A DNA stretch of 64,000 nt from Streptomyces sp. CB02056. Its GTDB lineage: Bacteria; Actinomycetota; Actinomycetes; Streptomycetales; Streptomycetaceae. Below, in pieces: positions 25,782-33,295 of the stretch. A program made the translations under genes and the position numbers. The notes beneath the pieces were generated by a model. The model had not been told where the DNA came from. It saw only the letters and a program-made list of their open reading frames with translations, and made no database searches. Where the stretch lies: contig NZ_LIPD01000025.1 of the NCBI RefSeq assembly GCF_001905545.1, forward strand, positions 25,308-89,307. The letters run 5' to 3'. How positions within the stretch are numbered: the first letter of the stretch is position 1; each line of letters begins with the position of its first letter.

Positions 25782-26528
25782 ATGGACCGTCAGCAGATCT
25801 CCCGCCTCGCCCATGCCCACCACCCGATCGCGGCCCCGCTGGCGGACGGCTCGGTGGCCCGGTTGCTGGACCGTGCCATGGCCGGGACGGAGCAGGGCCG
25901 GGCCCTGGACCTGGGCTGCGGCGAGGGCGCCTGGCTGCTCCGGGCGCTGGCCGCCGGCCCGGGCTGGCGGGCAGCGGGCGTGGACCTGGACGCGGCGGCG
26001 CTGACCCGGGCCCGGGAGTCCGCGGCCGCGCTGGGCGTGGCCCGCCGGATCGGCCTGCACCACCTGGACGCAAGGGAGTTCACCGCGGAGGAGCCCTTCG
26101 ACCTGGTGCTGTGCGTCGGCGCCACCCACGCGTTCGGCGGCCTGCTGCCGACGCTCGCCGCGGCCCGCGAACTCCTGGCCCCGGGCGGCCGGTTGCTGGT
26201 CGGCGAGGGGTTCTGGCAGCGCGAGCCGTCCCGGGCGGCACTGGACGGACTGGGCGCGGCACGGGAGGACTTCGCGGATCTCGCGACGACCACCGAGCGG
26301 GTCCTCGCGGAGGGCTGGACGCCGGTGTTCGGGCTTGTCAGCACCGAACAGGAGTGGGACGAGTACGAGTTCGCCTGGACGGGCTCGCTGGCCGAGTGGG
26401 CGCTGGACCACCCGGAGCACCCTGACGCGGCGGCCGCCCGGGAGGCGGCGGACCGGCACCGCACCGGGTGGCTGCACGGCTACCGGGGGACGCTCGGCTT
26501 CGTCACCTACCTGCTGCGCCGCGACTGA
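25782..26528 (+). CDS. class I SAM-dependent methyltransferase
   Basis: A 248-residue methyltransferase. Motif I is ALDLGCGEGAWLLRAL (about 41-56), the beta-2 acidic residue lies in GVDLDAAALTRA, and FDLVLCVGATHAFGGL is motif II. The C-terminal part is helical and contains many Trp and acidic residues, suggesting a specific small substrate that cannot be read. It lies 43 bp downstream of the HpnB-like gene and is probably co-transcribed with it. Confidence 0.88.
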   Translation: MDRQQISRLAHAHHPIAAPLADGSVARLLDRAMAGTEQGRALDLGCGEGAWLLRALAAGPGWRAAGVDLDAAALTRARESAAALGVARRIGLHHLDAREFTAEEPFDLVLCVGATHAFGGLLPTLAAARELLAPGGRLLVGEGFWQREPSRAALDGLGAAREDFADLATTTERVLAEGWTPVFGLVSTEQEWDEYEFAWTGSLAEWALDHPEHPDAAAAREAADRHRTGWLHGYRGTLGFVTYLLRRD

Positions 26529-26600
26529 AGCACGCCGAAGGGCTCTGAACACGCCCGAACCGCCTGAGCCTCCCGCCCCCGAACACCCCGCACCGGTCGG

Positions 26601-27476
26601 CTACTTCCCGATCCGCGCGAGGAAGTCGTCGATCAGCGGGGCGATTTCGGGCAGCTTCTCCTCCAGCGCGAAGTGCCCGGTGTCGAACAGGTGCAGCTCG
26701 GCCCCGGGCAGGTCGCGCAGATAGGCGCGCGCACCGGCCTCGGTGAAGAACGGGTCGCCCACTCCCCAGAGCACCAGCGTGGGCGGCTGGTCGGCGCGCA
26801 GCCAGGCCTGCCAGGCGGGGTAGAGCTCGACGTTGGAGAAGTAGTCGAGGGCGAGTTCGACCTGGATGTCCTTGCGGCCGGGCAGGTCGAGGAAGTGCTG
26901 GTCGAGCGTCCAGCCGTCGGGGGCGACCAGGCTCGGGTCACCGGTGCCGCCCTCGTACTGGCCGCGGGTGACGTCCGGGGTGAGGATCGAGCGGGCGGCC
27001 AGCTCCGCGCCCGGCACGCCGCGCCTGTTCGCGATGAACTCCCTTGCCTGGTCGGAGAGTCCCTCCTCGTAGGCGTTGCCGTTCTGGACCACCAGGCCGG
27101 TGATCCACTCCGGGTGCCGGGTGGCCAGGCGCAGGCCGACGGGGGCGCCGAAGTCGAAGACGTACAGCGCGAAGCGGTCCAGGCCGAGGGCGAGGCAGAA
27201 GCCCTCGATCACGTCGGCGAGGGCGTCGAAGCGGTACGTGAAGGCGTCGGGCGCGGGGCTGTCGCTGTGGCCGAAGCCCGGGTAGTCGGGGGCTATCAGG
27301 CGGTAGCGGGTGCCGAGCGCGTCGAGCAGCCGGGCGTACTGGTGGGAGGAGGACGGGAAGCCGTGCAGCAGCAGGAGCACGGGGGCGTCGAGCGGGCCGG
27401 TTTCGCGGTAGAAGACGCGCAGGCCGTCGACGTCGACGTGGCGGTGGTGGACGTGAGGGATCATCAGCTCGCTCAT
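26601..27476 (-). CDS. haloalkane-dehalogenase/epoxide-hydrolase-like alpha/beta hydrolase
   Basis: A 291-residue alpha/beta hydrolase with an Asp nucleophile: YVFDFGAPVG has Asp in the elbow, as in haloalkane dehalogenases and epoxide hydrolases, instead of Ser. The oxyanion region is LLHGFPSSSHQY, the second acid probably lies around WGVGDPF and the catalytic His in DTGHFALEE. The HGFPSS pattern slightly favours the epoxide-hydrolase side. The start could also be 27485. The inverted repeat CTAACCATT...AATGGTTAG overlaps the start region, so it is probably repressed by a regulator encoded elsewhere. Confidence 0.88.
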   Translation of the reverse strand: MSELMIPHVHHRHVDVDGLRVFYRETGPLDAPVLLLLHGFPSSSHQYARLLDALGTRYRLIAPDYPGFGHSDSPAPDAFTYRFDALADVIEGFCLALGLDRFALYVFDFGAPVGLRLATRHPEWITGLVVQNGNAYEEGLSDQAREFIANRRGVPGAELAARSILTPDVTRGQYEGGTGDPSLVAPDGWTLDQHFLDLPGRKDIQVELALDYFSNVELYPAWQAWLRADQPPTLVLWGVGDPFFTEAGARAYLRDLPGAELHLFDTGHFALEEKLPEIAPLIDDFLARIGK

Positions 27477-27477
27477 G

Positions 27478-27507
27478 CTAACCATTAAACAGCATGTAAA
27501 TGGTTAG
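27478..27507. promoter_or_regulatory. operator-like inverted repeat at the hydrolase start
   Basis: Perfect 9-bp arms CTAACCATT and AATGGTTAG separated by 12 bp, immediately upstream of, or overlapping, the hydrolase start codon. The local AT content is far above the window average. Binding there would block transcription and ribosome access. Confidence 0.65.
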
Positions 27508-27593
27508 GCAAGGTGCTGTTCGGACAAGACGCCTGCCGGGCAGGGCACATGAGCGAGCTGATCCGCTGTCACCGCGAGGGCCGGAGCACCGGC

Positions 27594-28268
27594 TCAGTGA
27601 CCCCGCGCCTGCTCCTGCTGCACCAGGTGGTCGAGCACCTCGGGCATCGCCTCGACCCCGCCGGCCTGGGTCGGCGAGGTGCGGTACTCACCCTGGACGA
27701 CGACCGTCGGCAGCTCGTTGACGCCGTAGCGGGTGAAGTCGGCGGCGGCCTCCTCGACCGACCGCGTCACCTCGGCGGAGCGGTACGTCTCGCCGAACGC
27801 CTTGGCGTCGACGCCCTGCCGCGCGGCCCAGTCGGTGGCGGTGGCCTCGGTGGTGAGGTCGACCCGCTCGGTGTGCACGGCGCGGAAGACGCTGACCTGG
27901 AGGCGGTCGACCTGGCCGAGGCGCTCCAGCGTGTAGAAGATCCGGGCGTGGCTCCGTTGCGCGGCCTCGTCCGGACTGCCGGGCCAGACGGCCGGGATGC
28001 GGCGCAGCGCGACATCGGCGCGGTGCTTCTCCGCCCAGGCCTGCAGGGGCTGTTCGAGCGCCTGGGAGTGGCTGCAGTCGTACCAGAAGAACTCGACCGC
28101 CTCGGTCCGGACGCTCTCACGGACCGGCTGCGGATGGTCGAGCTTGACGAACTGGGCGCCCCCGAACGGGATTTGGTGGGTGATCGCGCCGGCCTGGACG
28201 GGGGACGCGGCAATCCCGACGGCGACGGCGAGCAGGACGGTGGACCGCAGCAGCGACTTCGATTTCAC
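27594..28268 (-). CDS. secreted DsbA-like thioredoxin-fold protein with one cysteine
   Basis: A 224-residue protein with a signal peptide (MKSKSLLRST, hydrophobic core, PVQAGA near residue 28). The mature part follows DsbA/DsbL order: first strand, EFFWYDCSHS active-site region, a helical insertion domain (about 95-175), then the cis-Pro loop NELPTVVV. The CxxC of DsbA is C65-S-H-S68, and this is the only cysteine in the protein. It therefore cannot act as a normal dithiol oxidase; a monothiol isomerase, glutathione/mycothiol-type or structural role is possible. Confidence 0.8.
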   Translation of the reverse strand: MKSKSLLRSTVLLAVAVGIAASPVQAGAITHQIPFGGAQFVKLDHPQPVRESVRTEAVEFFWYDCSHSQALEQPLQAWAEKHRADVALRRIPAVWPGSPDEAAQRSHARIFYTLERLGQVDRLQVSVFRAVHTERVDLTTEATATDWAARQGVDAKAFGETYRSAEVTRSVEEAAADFTRYGVNELPTVVVQGEYRTSPTQAGGVEAMPEVLDHLVQQEQARGH

Positions 28269-28441
28269 ACCGGGCAGTGTGCTGGCGGCGGTTCGCTACC
28301 GGCCGGTTGCTGCGCACGGGCCGCGCCGGATTCGCCCGGACGGCGTAGCCGGGCCGGGCGTCGAGGACGGGCCGGCCGCCCGACGGGGTCGGCACGGCCA
28401 CCCCGGTCGGCATGGCACCCCTGGCCCGCCAGGCCCCCCGG

Positions 28442-29704
28442 TCAGCGGGCGGCCTCCGGGCCCGCCGTCCATACCTCGGCGACCAGTTGCTGCCAGGCGT
28501 CCACGACGGCGCCCAGCTCGAAGTGCTCCAGCGCGTGCGCCCGGGCCGCCGCGCCGAGGCCCGCCCGGTTGACCGCGAGCACCTTGCCCAGCGCCTCGGC
28601 GAGGGCGAGCGGGTCCCCGGGGGCGACCAGCGCGCCGGTGGCACCGTCCCGGACCACCTCGCGCACCCAGCCGACGTCGGTGGCCACGGCGGGCACCCCG
28701 GCCAGCGCCGCCTCGATCAGCGCGCCGGGCACGCCCTCGCTGTCGCTGGTCAGCAGCAGCGCGTCGGCGGCGCGGTAGAGCGGGGCCGGGTCGGGCAGCG
28801 AGCCGAGGAAGTGGGCGCGGGCGGCGGCCGGGTGGCGGGCCAGCGACTCGCGCAGCGGTCCGTCTCCGGCGACGGCGAGCCGGACGTCGGGCAGCCGGTC
28901 GAGCACGTCGAGGGCCAGGTCGAGCCGCTTCTCCGGGGCTATCGCCCCGATCCAGGCGACCAGCAGCACGTCGGCCGGAAGGCCCAGCGCGTGCCGCGCG
29001 GCACGCCGGTCGTCCCGGCCGTCGGCAGGCGGGTAGCTCTCGGCGGCACGGGAGTTGGGGATCACGTGCACCTTCCCGTCGGGCAGCCGGAACTGTTCCT
29101 CCAGGACGACGCGCGCCTCGTCGGTGAGCGTGGTGACGGCGGCCGCGCGGTGCATCAGCGCGCCACCGCGCACCCGGCGCAACCGGTTGGCGGTCCAGTA
29201 GCGCGGGTGGCCGACCGAGACGTAGACGAAGGGCGTACGGGTCCCGGCCAGGGCGAGGGCGCAGGCGGCCAGGGTGTCCGAGCCGTGGGCGAGCACCACG
29301 TCGGCGGCGCGGGAGGCGGAGCGCAGCGCCCGCAGGGTGCTCGGGTGCAGCCGGCCGGGGCCCAGCACGGCGGCGGAGCGTAGCCCGGCGGCGGCGGAGC
29401 AGTCGACGGCGGACCGGCCGGCGGCCTCGGGGTCCGGGCTCGCGGACCCGGAGCCCGGACCTGCGGAATCGGGGCTCCGGCCTGCGGAACCGGGGCCGGT
29501 GGAGTCCCGGCCCGCCCCGCCGGGGCCGGAGGGGACGGCCGGGTGCGGGGCGAGGGCGCACAGCGCGGAGGCCTGCCCCCGACGGCCCAGTTCCCGGTGG
29601 AGGTCACGGGCGAAGTTCTGCGCGCCGCCCCGGCGTGAGTCGCTGATCAGGTGCAGGACACGCGGACGGTTTCCGGCCGGATCGGCCGACAAATGGTCGG
29701 GCAT
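28442..29704 (-). CDS. family 4 glycosyltransferase
   Basis: A 420-residue GT-B glycosyltransferase. The N-domain begins VLHLISDSRRGGAQNFARDL, typical of GT4 enzymes; the C-domain has VHVIPNS, VAWIGAIAPEKRLDLAL, and the donor-binding LLTSDSEGVPGALIEAALAGVP with the E(x7)E pair. Residues about 50-95 are a Gly/Ser/Pro insertion from imperfect DNA repeats (GGAGCCCGG/GCGGAACCGGGG type), probably a flexible loop. ATG 29704 has AAGG 7 bp upstream. Acceptor unknown; a cell-surface glycan is likely. Confidence 0.88.
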   Translation of the reverse strand: MPDHLSADPAGNRPRVLHLISDSRRGGAQNFARDLHRELGRRGQASALCALAPHPAVPSGPGGAGRDSTGPGSAGRSPDSAGPGSGSASPDPEAAGRSAVDCSAAAGLRSAAVLGPGRLHPSTLRALRSASRAADVVLAHGSDTLAACALALAGTRTPFVYVSVGHPRYWTANRLRRVRGGALMHRAAAVTTLTDEARVVLEEQFRLPDGKVHVIPNSRAAESYPPADGRDDRRAARHALGLPADVLLVAWIGAIAPEKRLDLALDVLDRLPDVRLAVAGDGPLRESLARHPAAARAHFLGSLPDPAPLYRAADALLLTSDSEGVPGALIEAALAGVPAVATDVGWVREVVRDGATGALVAPGDPLALAEALGKVLAVNRAGLGAAARAHALEHFELGAVVDAWQQLVAEVWTAGPEAAR

Positions 29705-30183
29705 GGACCGACCTTGGCACAGTGCTCCGCCCGGTACATCCCCTTCGCGCAACCTGATGGTGGCCCATCCGCCCGCGCTTGTACACCGGATGTGCGCCAC
29801 GGGGCCGCCGTCGTGCGCCGTACGCGACCGCCGTGCGCCCCGTCTCGCCCCCTGCCGCGCTCCGGTCCACCCTGTCGCGCCGGGTCGGCGCCGCCCCGGA
29901 CCGGCGCGTGCCGGTGTCACATGCGGCGCCACACGCGGTGCCACAGGGGCGAGTTGGAGCGGTCGACCAACCGACTGGCTCGGCTGTTCGACCGGGGAAA
30001 GGCCGGTACGCGGAGCGTCCCCGCCCCGCAGGGCCCACGGACGCGGGGCGCCTCGACGGTTACCCGATTCGGGTGAACGCGGTTGGACCTCGGCCCGGCC
30101 CGCTCGGCAGGATGTCCGGCCTGGGGCGGCACCCGCCGTGCCGCCCCATCTCCCCCTCCCCCGTACGGATTTGGAGTCACCCG
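29705..30183. other. divergent promoter region of the glycosyltransferase and mscL genes
   Basis: About 480 bp without a convincing gene. It holds a short perfect dyad ACCCGA-T-TCGGGT at 30062-30074, 110 bp before the mscL start, a candidate operator. The rest is Arg-rich in all frames. Confidence 0.5.
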
Positions 30184-30630
30184 GTGTTCAAGGGATTCCG
30201 CAGCTTCCTGCTGCGCGGAAACGTGGTGGACCTCGCGGTCGGCATCGTGATCGGCGCTGCCTTCACCGCCGTCGTCACCGGGTTCGTCAGCGCCTTCCTC
30301 ACCCCGCTGGTCGGCGTCGCGTCCGGCGCCGTCGGCGACTTCACCCAGAAGACCTTCGACGTGGCCGGCACCCGGTTCCCGTACGGCCTCTTCGTCAACG
30401 CCGTCATCGGCTTCGTCCTGACCGCCGCCGTCATCTACTTCGCCGTGGTGCTGCCGGTCGGCAAGCTCCAGTCCCGCTTCGAATCGGCCAAGCCCGCGCC
30501 GGCCGCGAAGGTGGACTGCCCGGAGTGCCTGAGCAGCATCCCGGCCGCCGCGACCCGGTGCTCCTTCTGCACCTCCGAGATCGGCAAGCCGGCCCTGCCC
30601 GCACAGGCCCAGGCCCTGCAGTCGCACTGA
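30184..30630 (+). CDS. mscL: MscL-family mechanosensitive channel with zinc-ribbon tail
   Basis: A large-conductance mechanosensitive channel releasing solutes during hypo-osmotic shock. The 148-residue protein has the MscL pattern: an amphipathic start FKGFRSFLLRGNVVDLAVG, TM1 (about 15-40), periplasmic loop, TM2 (about 70-92). The C-terminus departs from the usual helical bundle: after KLQSRFESAK comes a CPEC...CSFC zinc-ribbon (Cys112, 115, 126, 129) that could bind zinc in the cytoplasm. GTG 30184 follows GGAG. Monocistronic; a terminator lies downstream. Confidence 0.9.
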   Translation: MFKGFRSFLLRGNVVDLAVGIVIGAAFTAVVTGFVSAFLTPLVGVASGAVGDFTQKTFDVAGTRFPYGLFVNAVIGFVLTAAVIYFAVVLPVGKLQSRFESAKPAPAAKVDCPECLSSIPAAATRCSFCTSEIGKPALPAQAQALQSH

Positions 30631-31056
30631 GCGCCGACACCCGGACCAGCGACGGGCCGCCGCCTGATCAGCGGCCGGCCATCGGGCCGACGGCCCAGGT
30701 CGCGGGCCTGAACCGGGCCCCGGAGAGCTGACGGGAATTTTATTCCCGAAACATTCACGAGCCCCCGTCGCCTGCTCGGCGGGGGCTCGAATGCGCCCGC
30801 GCACGCCCTGTCCGGGAAAAGTTTCTCCGCAGGGCCCCCGACCGTCCACCGGCCGGTCACCACAAGGCCTTCCGGGGCCTCCGTCCGGCCGCCGTTCGAC
30901 CACTGACGGGGTGCCAAGGTTGTCCGGAACCGGTCGCCGGAATGTCCGTCTTTCCTACTTTCGAAACCTTTGTGCGAGCGAAGACTGTGTAAACACTCGA
31001 ACTGCTCCCCCTCCCGCTCTCCTCAGCAGGCGCGTTGTGGGCTTACCGTATGCCCC
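30631..31056. other. intergenic region with terminator and upstream sequences of DUF6643 gene
   Basis: About 425 bp. The mscL terminator is at 30758-30789; the remainder is the leader of the DUF6643 gene, including the AT-richer stretch 30945-30995 and a small GTGT-AA-ACAC dyad near 30988. No gene is seen. Confidence 0.55.
30758..30789 (+). terminator. mscL terminator hairpin
   Basis: CGAGCCCCCG and CGGGGGCTCG form a 10-bp perfect stem around a 12-nt loop that can extend with CG/CG pairs, about 130 bp after the mscL stop. Confidence 0.8.
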
Positions 31057-31836
31057 ATGACCTCGCCCCGCTCCTACGACGGAGTCGGCTACCCCTCTCC
31101 GTCCTACTCCTCCGGCACGCCGATCTACGACAGCCTCGTGGCTGAGCGCGGCGTCCCCCAGATCGCGCCCATCAACGTGCCGGCCGCCCTGCCGCCGGCG
31201 CTGTCGTCCGGTTACGGATCCGGCCTCGGCCCGTCCTACGAGAACCGGTACGCCAACGGGTACGAAAGCGCTGGCAGCAACCTCCCCGCGCTGCCGCCCG
31301 CCCGCCTCGCCCTGGGCCCCGGCCCGAGCAGCGGCCCCTCCGCCGGCCCCGCCACGGCGTACATCCCCGCGCAGCCCGCGCCGGCGTACGCCGCCCCCCA
31401 GCCTCCGGTCCCCGGCTACGGCGCCCCCCAGCCGTACCAGCGACCGCAGCCCGGCACCCCCGCCTTCAGCCAGACCGCCGGAGGCGGCTACCAGCCGACC
31501 GGCGGCCAGAGCTTCGGCGGCCAGAACACCTTCATCGGCGCCCAGGGCGGCCAGCAGACCTTCGGCGCGCAGCCGGCCGGCGGACCGGGCGGTTTCGGCC
31601 AGGGCCAGCCCGCCGCTCCGCAGGGCTTCGGCGGCCAGCAGTCGTTCGGCGGTCCGGCCGCCGGCGGCCCCGGCTTCCAGGGCCAGGGCGGCGACCAGTC
31701 CTTCGGCGGTGCCCAGCTGCGCCCGGCCATGGCGCCGGTCGCGCCGGTCCGCCCGACGCAGCCGCAGCGCCCGGGCCCGTACGGCGAGTCCGGCCAGTTC
31801 CAGGGCGGCTACCAGCAGCAGGGCCAGGGCTACTGA
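31057..31836 (+). CDS. DUF6643-type Gly/Gln/Phe-rich low-complexity protein
   Basis: A 259-residue protein. The N-terminal 30 residues (including PIYDSLVAERGVPQIAPI) are conserved-looking, and I associate them with DUF6643 of actinomycetes. The rest is Pro/Tyr/Gly-rich, then at about 130-235 a tract of GGQSFGGQ, QQTFGAQ, GFGGQQSFGG and similar FG/Q motifs, resembling prion-like or FG-nucleoporin sequences and likely disordered. There is no signal peptide. Function unknown; self-association or condensate formation is an inference. A large hairpin follows the stop. Confidence 0.8.
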   Translation: MTSPRSYDGVGYPSPSYSSGTPIYDSLVAERGVPQIAPINVPAALPPALSSGYGSGLGPSYENRYANGYESAGSNLPALPPARLALGPGPSSGPSAGPATAYIPAQPAPAYAAPQPPVPGYGAPQPYQRPQPGTPAFSQTAGGGYQPTGGQSFGGQNTFIGAQGGQQTFGAQPAGGPGGFGQGQPAAPQGFGGQQSFGGPAAGGPGFQGQGGDQSFGGAQLRPAMAPVAPVRPTQPQRPGPYGESGQFQGGYQQQGQGY

Positions 31837-31941
31837 GCCGCTGACACCCCGAGGCCGTCCCCCCACGCGGCCCGCACCCGCACCACCTGAGCAGCACCCG
31901 GCGCCCCCCGTACGCCGGGCGAACGGAGAAACGGGTCATCC

Positions 31942-31984
31942 ACGGACCGCCCGGAACGCCCCCCACGGCGTCCGGGCGGTCCGT
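31942..31984 (+). terminator. terminator of the DUF6643 gene
   Basis: A long hairpin: 14-bp perfect outer arms (ACGGACCGCCCGGA) plus an inner ACGCC/GGCGT stem with one bulged base and a 6-nt loop. Confidence 0.85.
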
Positions 31985-32036
31985 GCGCATTAGGGGGCAT
32001 TCCCGGCGAACCCCCGCAGGCTGGCAGGATGGAGGA

Positions 32037-32912
32037 ATGCACCTCACCGGACTCCACGTCTACCCCGTCAAGTCGATGTACCGCCTGAGCCCGGACACCG
32101 CCGTGGTTCACCCCTGGGGTCTGGCCGGAGACCGTCGCTGGATGCTCGCCGACGCGAACGGACGCTTCGTCAGCCAGCGCGAGGACGCGGCCCTCGCACG
32201 GGTGCGGACCGGACTGCTGCCCGACGGCGTCCTCACCCTGACCACCCCCGACGGCTCCCGGATCGAGGTCCCCGCCCCCGCCGTCGCGGCCGGCGACCCG
32301 CTCGCCGACGTCGAGGTCTGGGGAACGCGCTTCCGTGCCGCGGAGGCCGACAAGGAGACGCACCGGTGGATCGCCGAACACCTCGGCGACTACCGCCTGG
32401 TGCACCTTGACGACCCGCGCGCCCGGCCGGTCGACCCCGAGTACAGCGCGCCCGGCGACAGCGTCTCGATGGCCGACGGCTATCCGCTGCTGCTCACCAC
32501 CACCGCCTCGCTGGACCGCCTCAACGAGCTGATCGCCGCCGAGAACCCGGACGGCCACGAGACCCTGCCGATGGAGCGCTTCCGTCCGAGCGTGGTGATC
32601 GGCGGCACCGAACCGTGGGCCGAGGACACCTGGCGCCGGATCCGGATCGGCTCGGTCACCTTCAAGGTGGTCAAGCCGTGCGGCCGCTGCATGATCACCA
32701 CCACCGACCAGGAGACCGGCGAGCGGCGCGGCAAGGAGCCGCTGCGCACCCTGGCCCGGCACCACCGGCTGCTGCGCAAGGCCGCGTTCGGGCAGAACCT
32801 GATCCCCGAGCGGCCGGCCGGCGTCGAGGGGGACGAGCTCGGCACGCTGCGGCTGGGCGACGAGCTCGAGGTGCTCGAGGACGGGGCGCACTGGCCCGCC
32901 GACGGGCGCTGA
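32037..32912 (+). CDS. MOSC-domain protein
   Basis: A 291-residue protein with the MOSC N-terminal beta-barrel domain (HVYPVKS, GLAGDRRWML near residues 30-37) and a MOSC catalytic domain with the conserved Cys in KPCGRCMITTTDQ and the ending FGQNLIP. MOSC proteins are molybdenum-cofactor-dependent enzymes related to the sulfurase C-terminal domain; the family includes mARC-like N-oxide/N-hydroxyl reductases such as YcbX, which this full-length architecture resembles. GGAGG lies almost on the start codon ATG 32037. It appears monocistronic. Confidence 0.9.
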   Translation: MHLTGLHVYPVKSMYRLSPDTAVVHPWGLAGDRRWMLADANGRFVSQREDAALARVRTGLLPDGVLTLTTPDGSRIEVPAPAVAAGDPLADVEVWGTRFRAAEADKETHRWIAEHLGDYRLVHLDDPRARPVDPEYSAPGDSVSMADGYPLLLTTTASLDRLNELIAAENPDGHETLPMERFRPSVVIGGTEPWAEDTWRRIRIGSVTFKVVKPCGRCMITTTDQETGERRGKEPLRTLARHHRLLRKAAFGQNLIPERPAGVEGDELGTLRLGDELEVLEDGAHWPADGR

Positions 32913-33295
32913 GCGCTCGGGCCGGTTCTCCGGGAGAGTGGGCCGCTCCCGCCGACCCTCCGCGCCGGCTGCCGACGGTCGAGTACTGACCACCGACCAT
33001 CGGATGCCGACCGCCGACCGCCCGTGCCGGAGGGCGGGGCGCATCGGCCCGTGGACCGGCGCCGGGCACGCGCCGCACTCCGAAACCGGCGCGCCCGGAC
33101 GGAACCACCGCTGTGCGCGCTCGTTGAAACAAGTGGTCGGAACCTGTGGCGGCGCTGAGCGCTACCGGTGTCCGCGCGACCGCGGGCGGCCGGACCACCC
33201 ACGTGGGCGCGCTACGGTGGGCGGACGGCCCGCGCACCCCCGCGCGTTCGGCCCGTTGATCGCCGGCTCGACGAAGGTGGGGACGACAGACCGTC
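32913..33295. other. intergenic region with weak 7-bp periodic tract
   Basis: About 380 bp before the beta-helix/AAA+ gene. At 32969-33017 seven successive heptads end mostly in CCGA or TCGA (CTGCCGA, CGGTCGA, GTACTGA, CCACCGA and so on), a degenerate counterpart of the 7-bp elements at 36.2 and 40.1 kb. No gene is seen; no promoter hexamers are clear. Confidence 0.45.
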
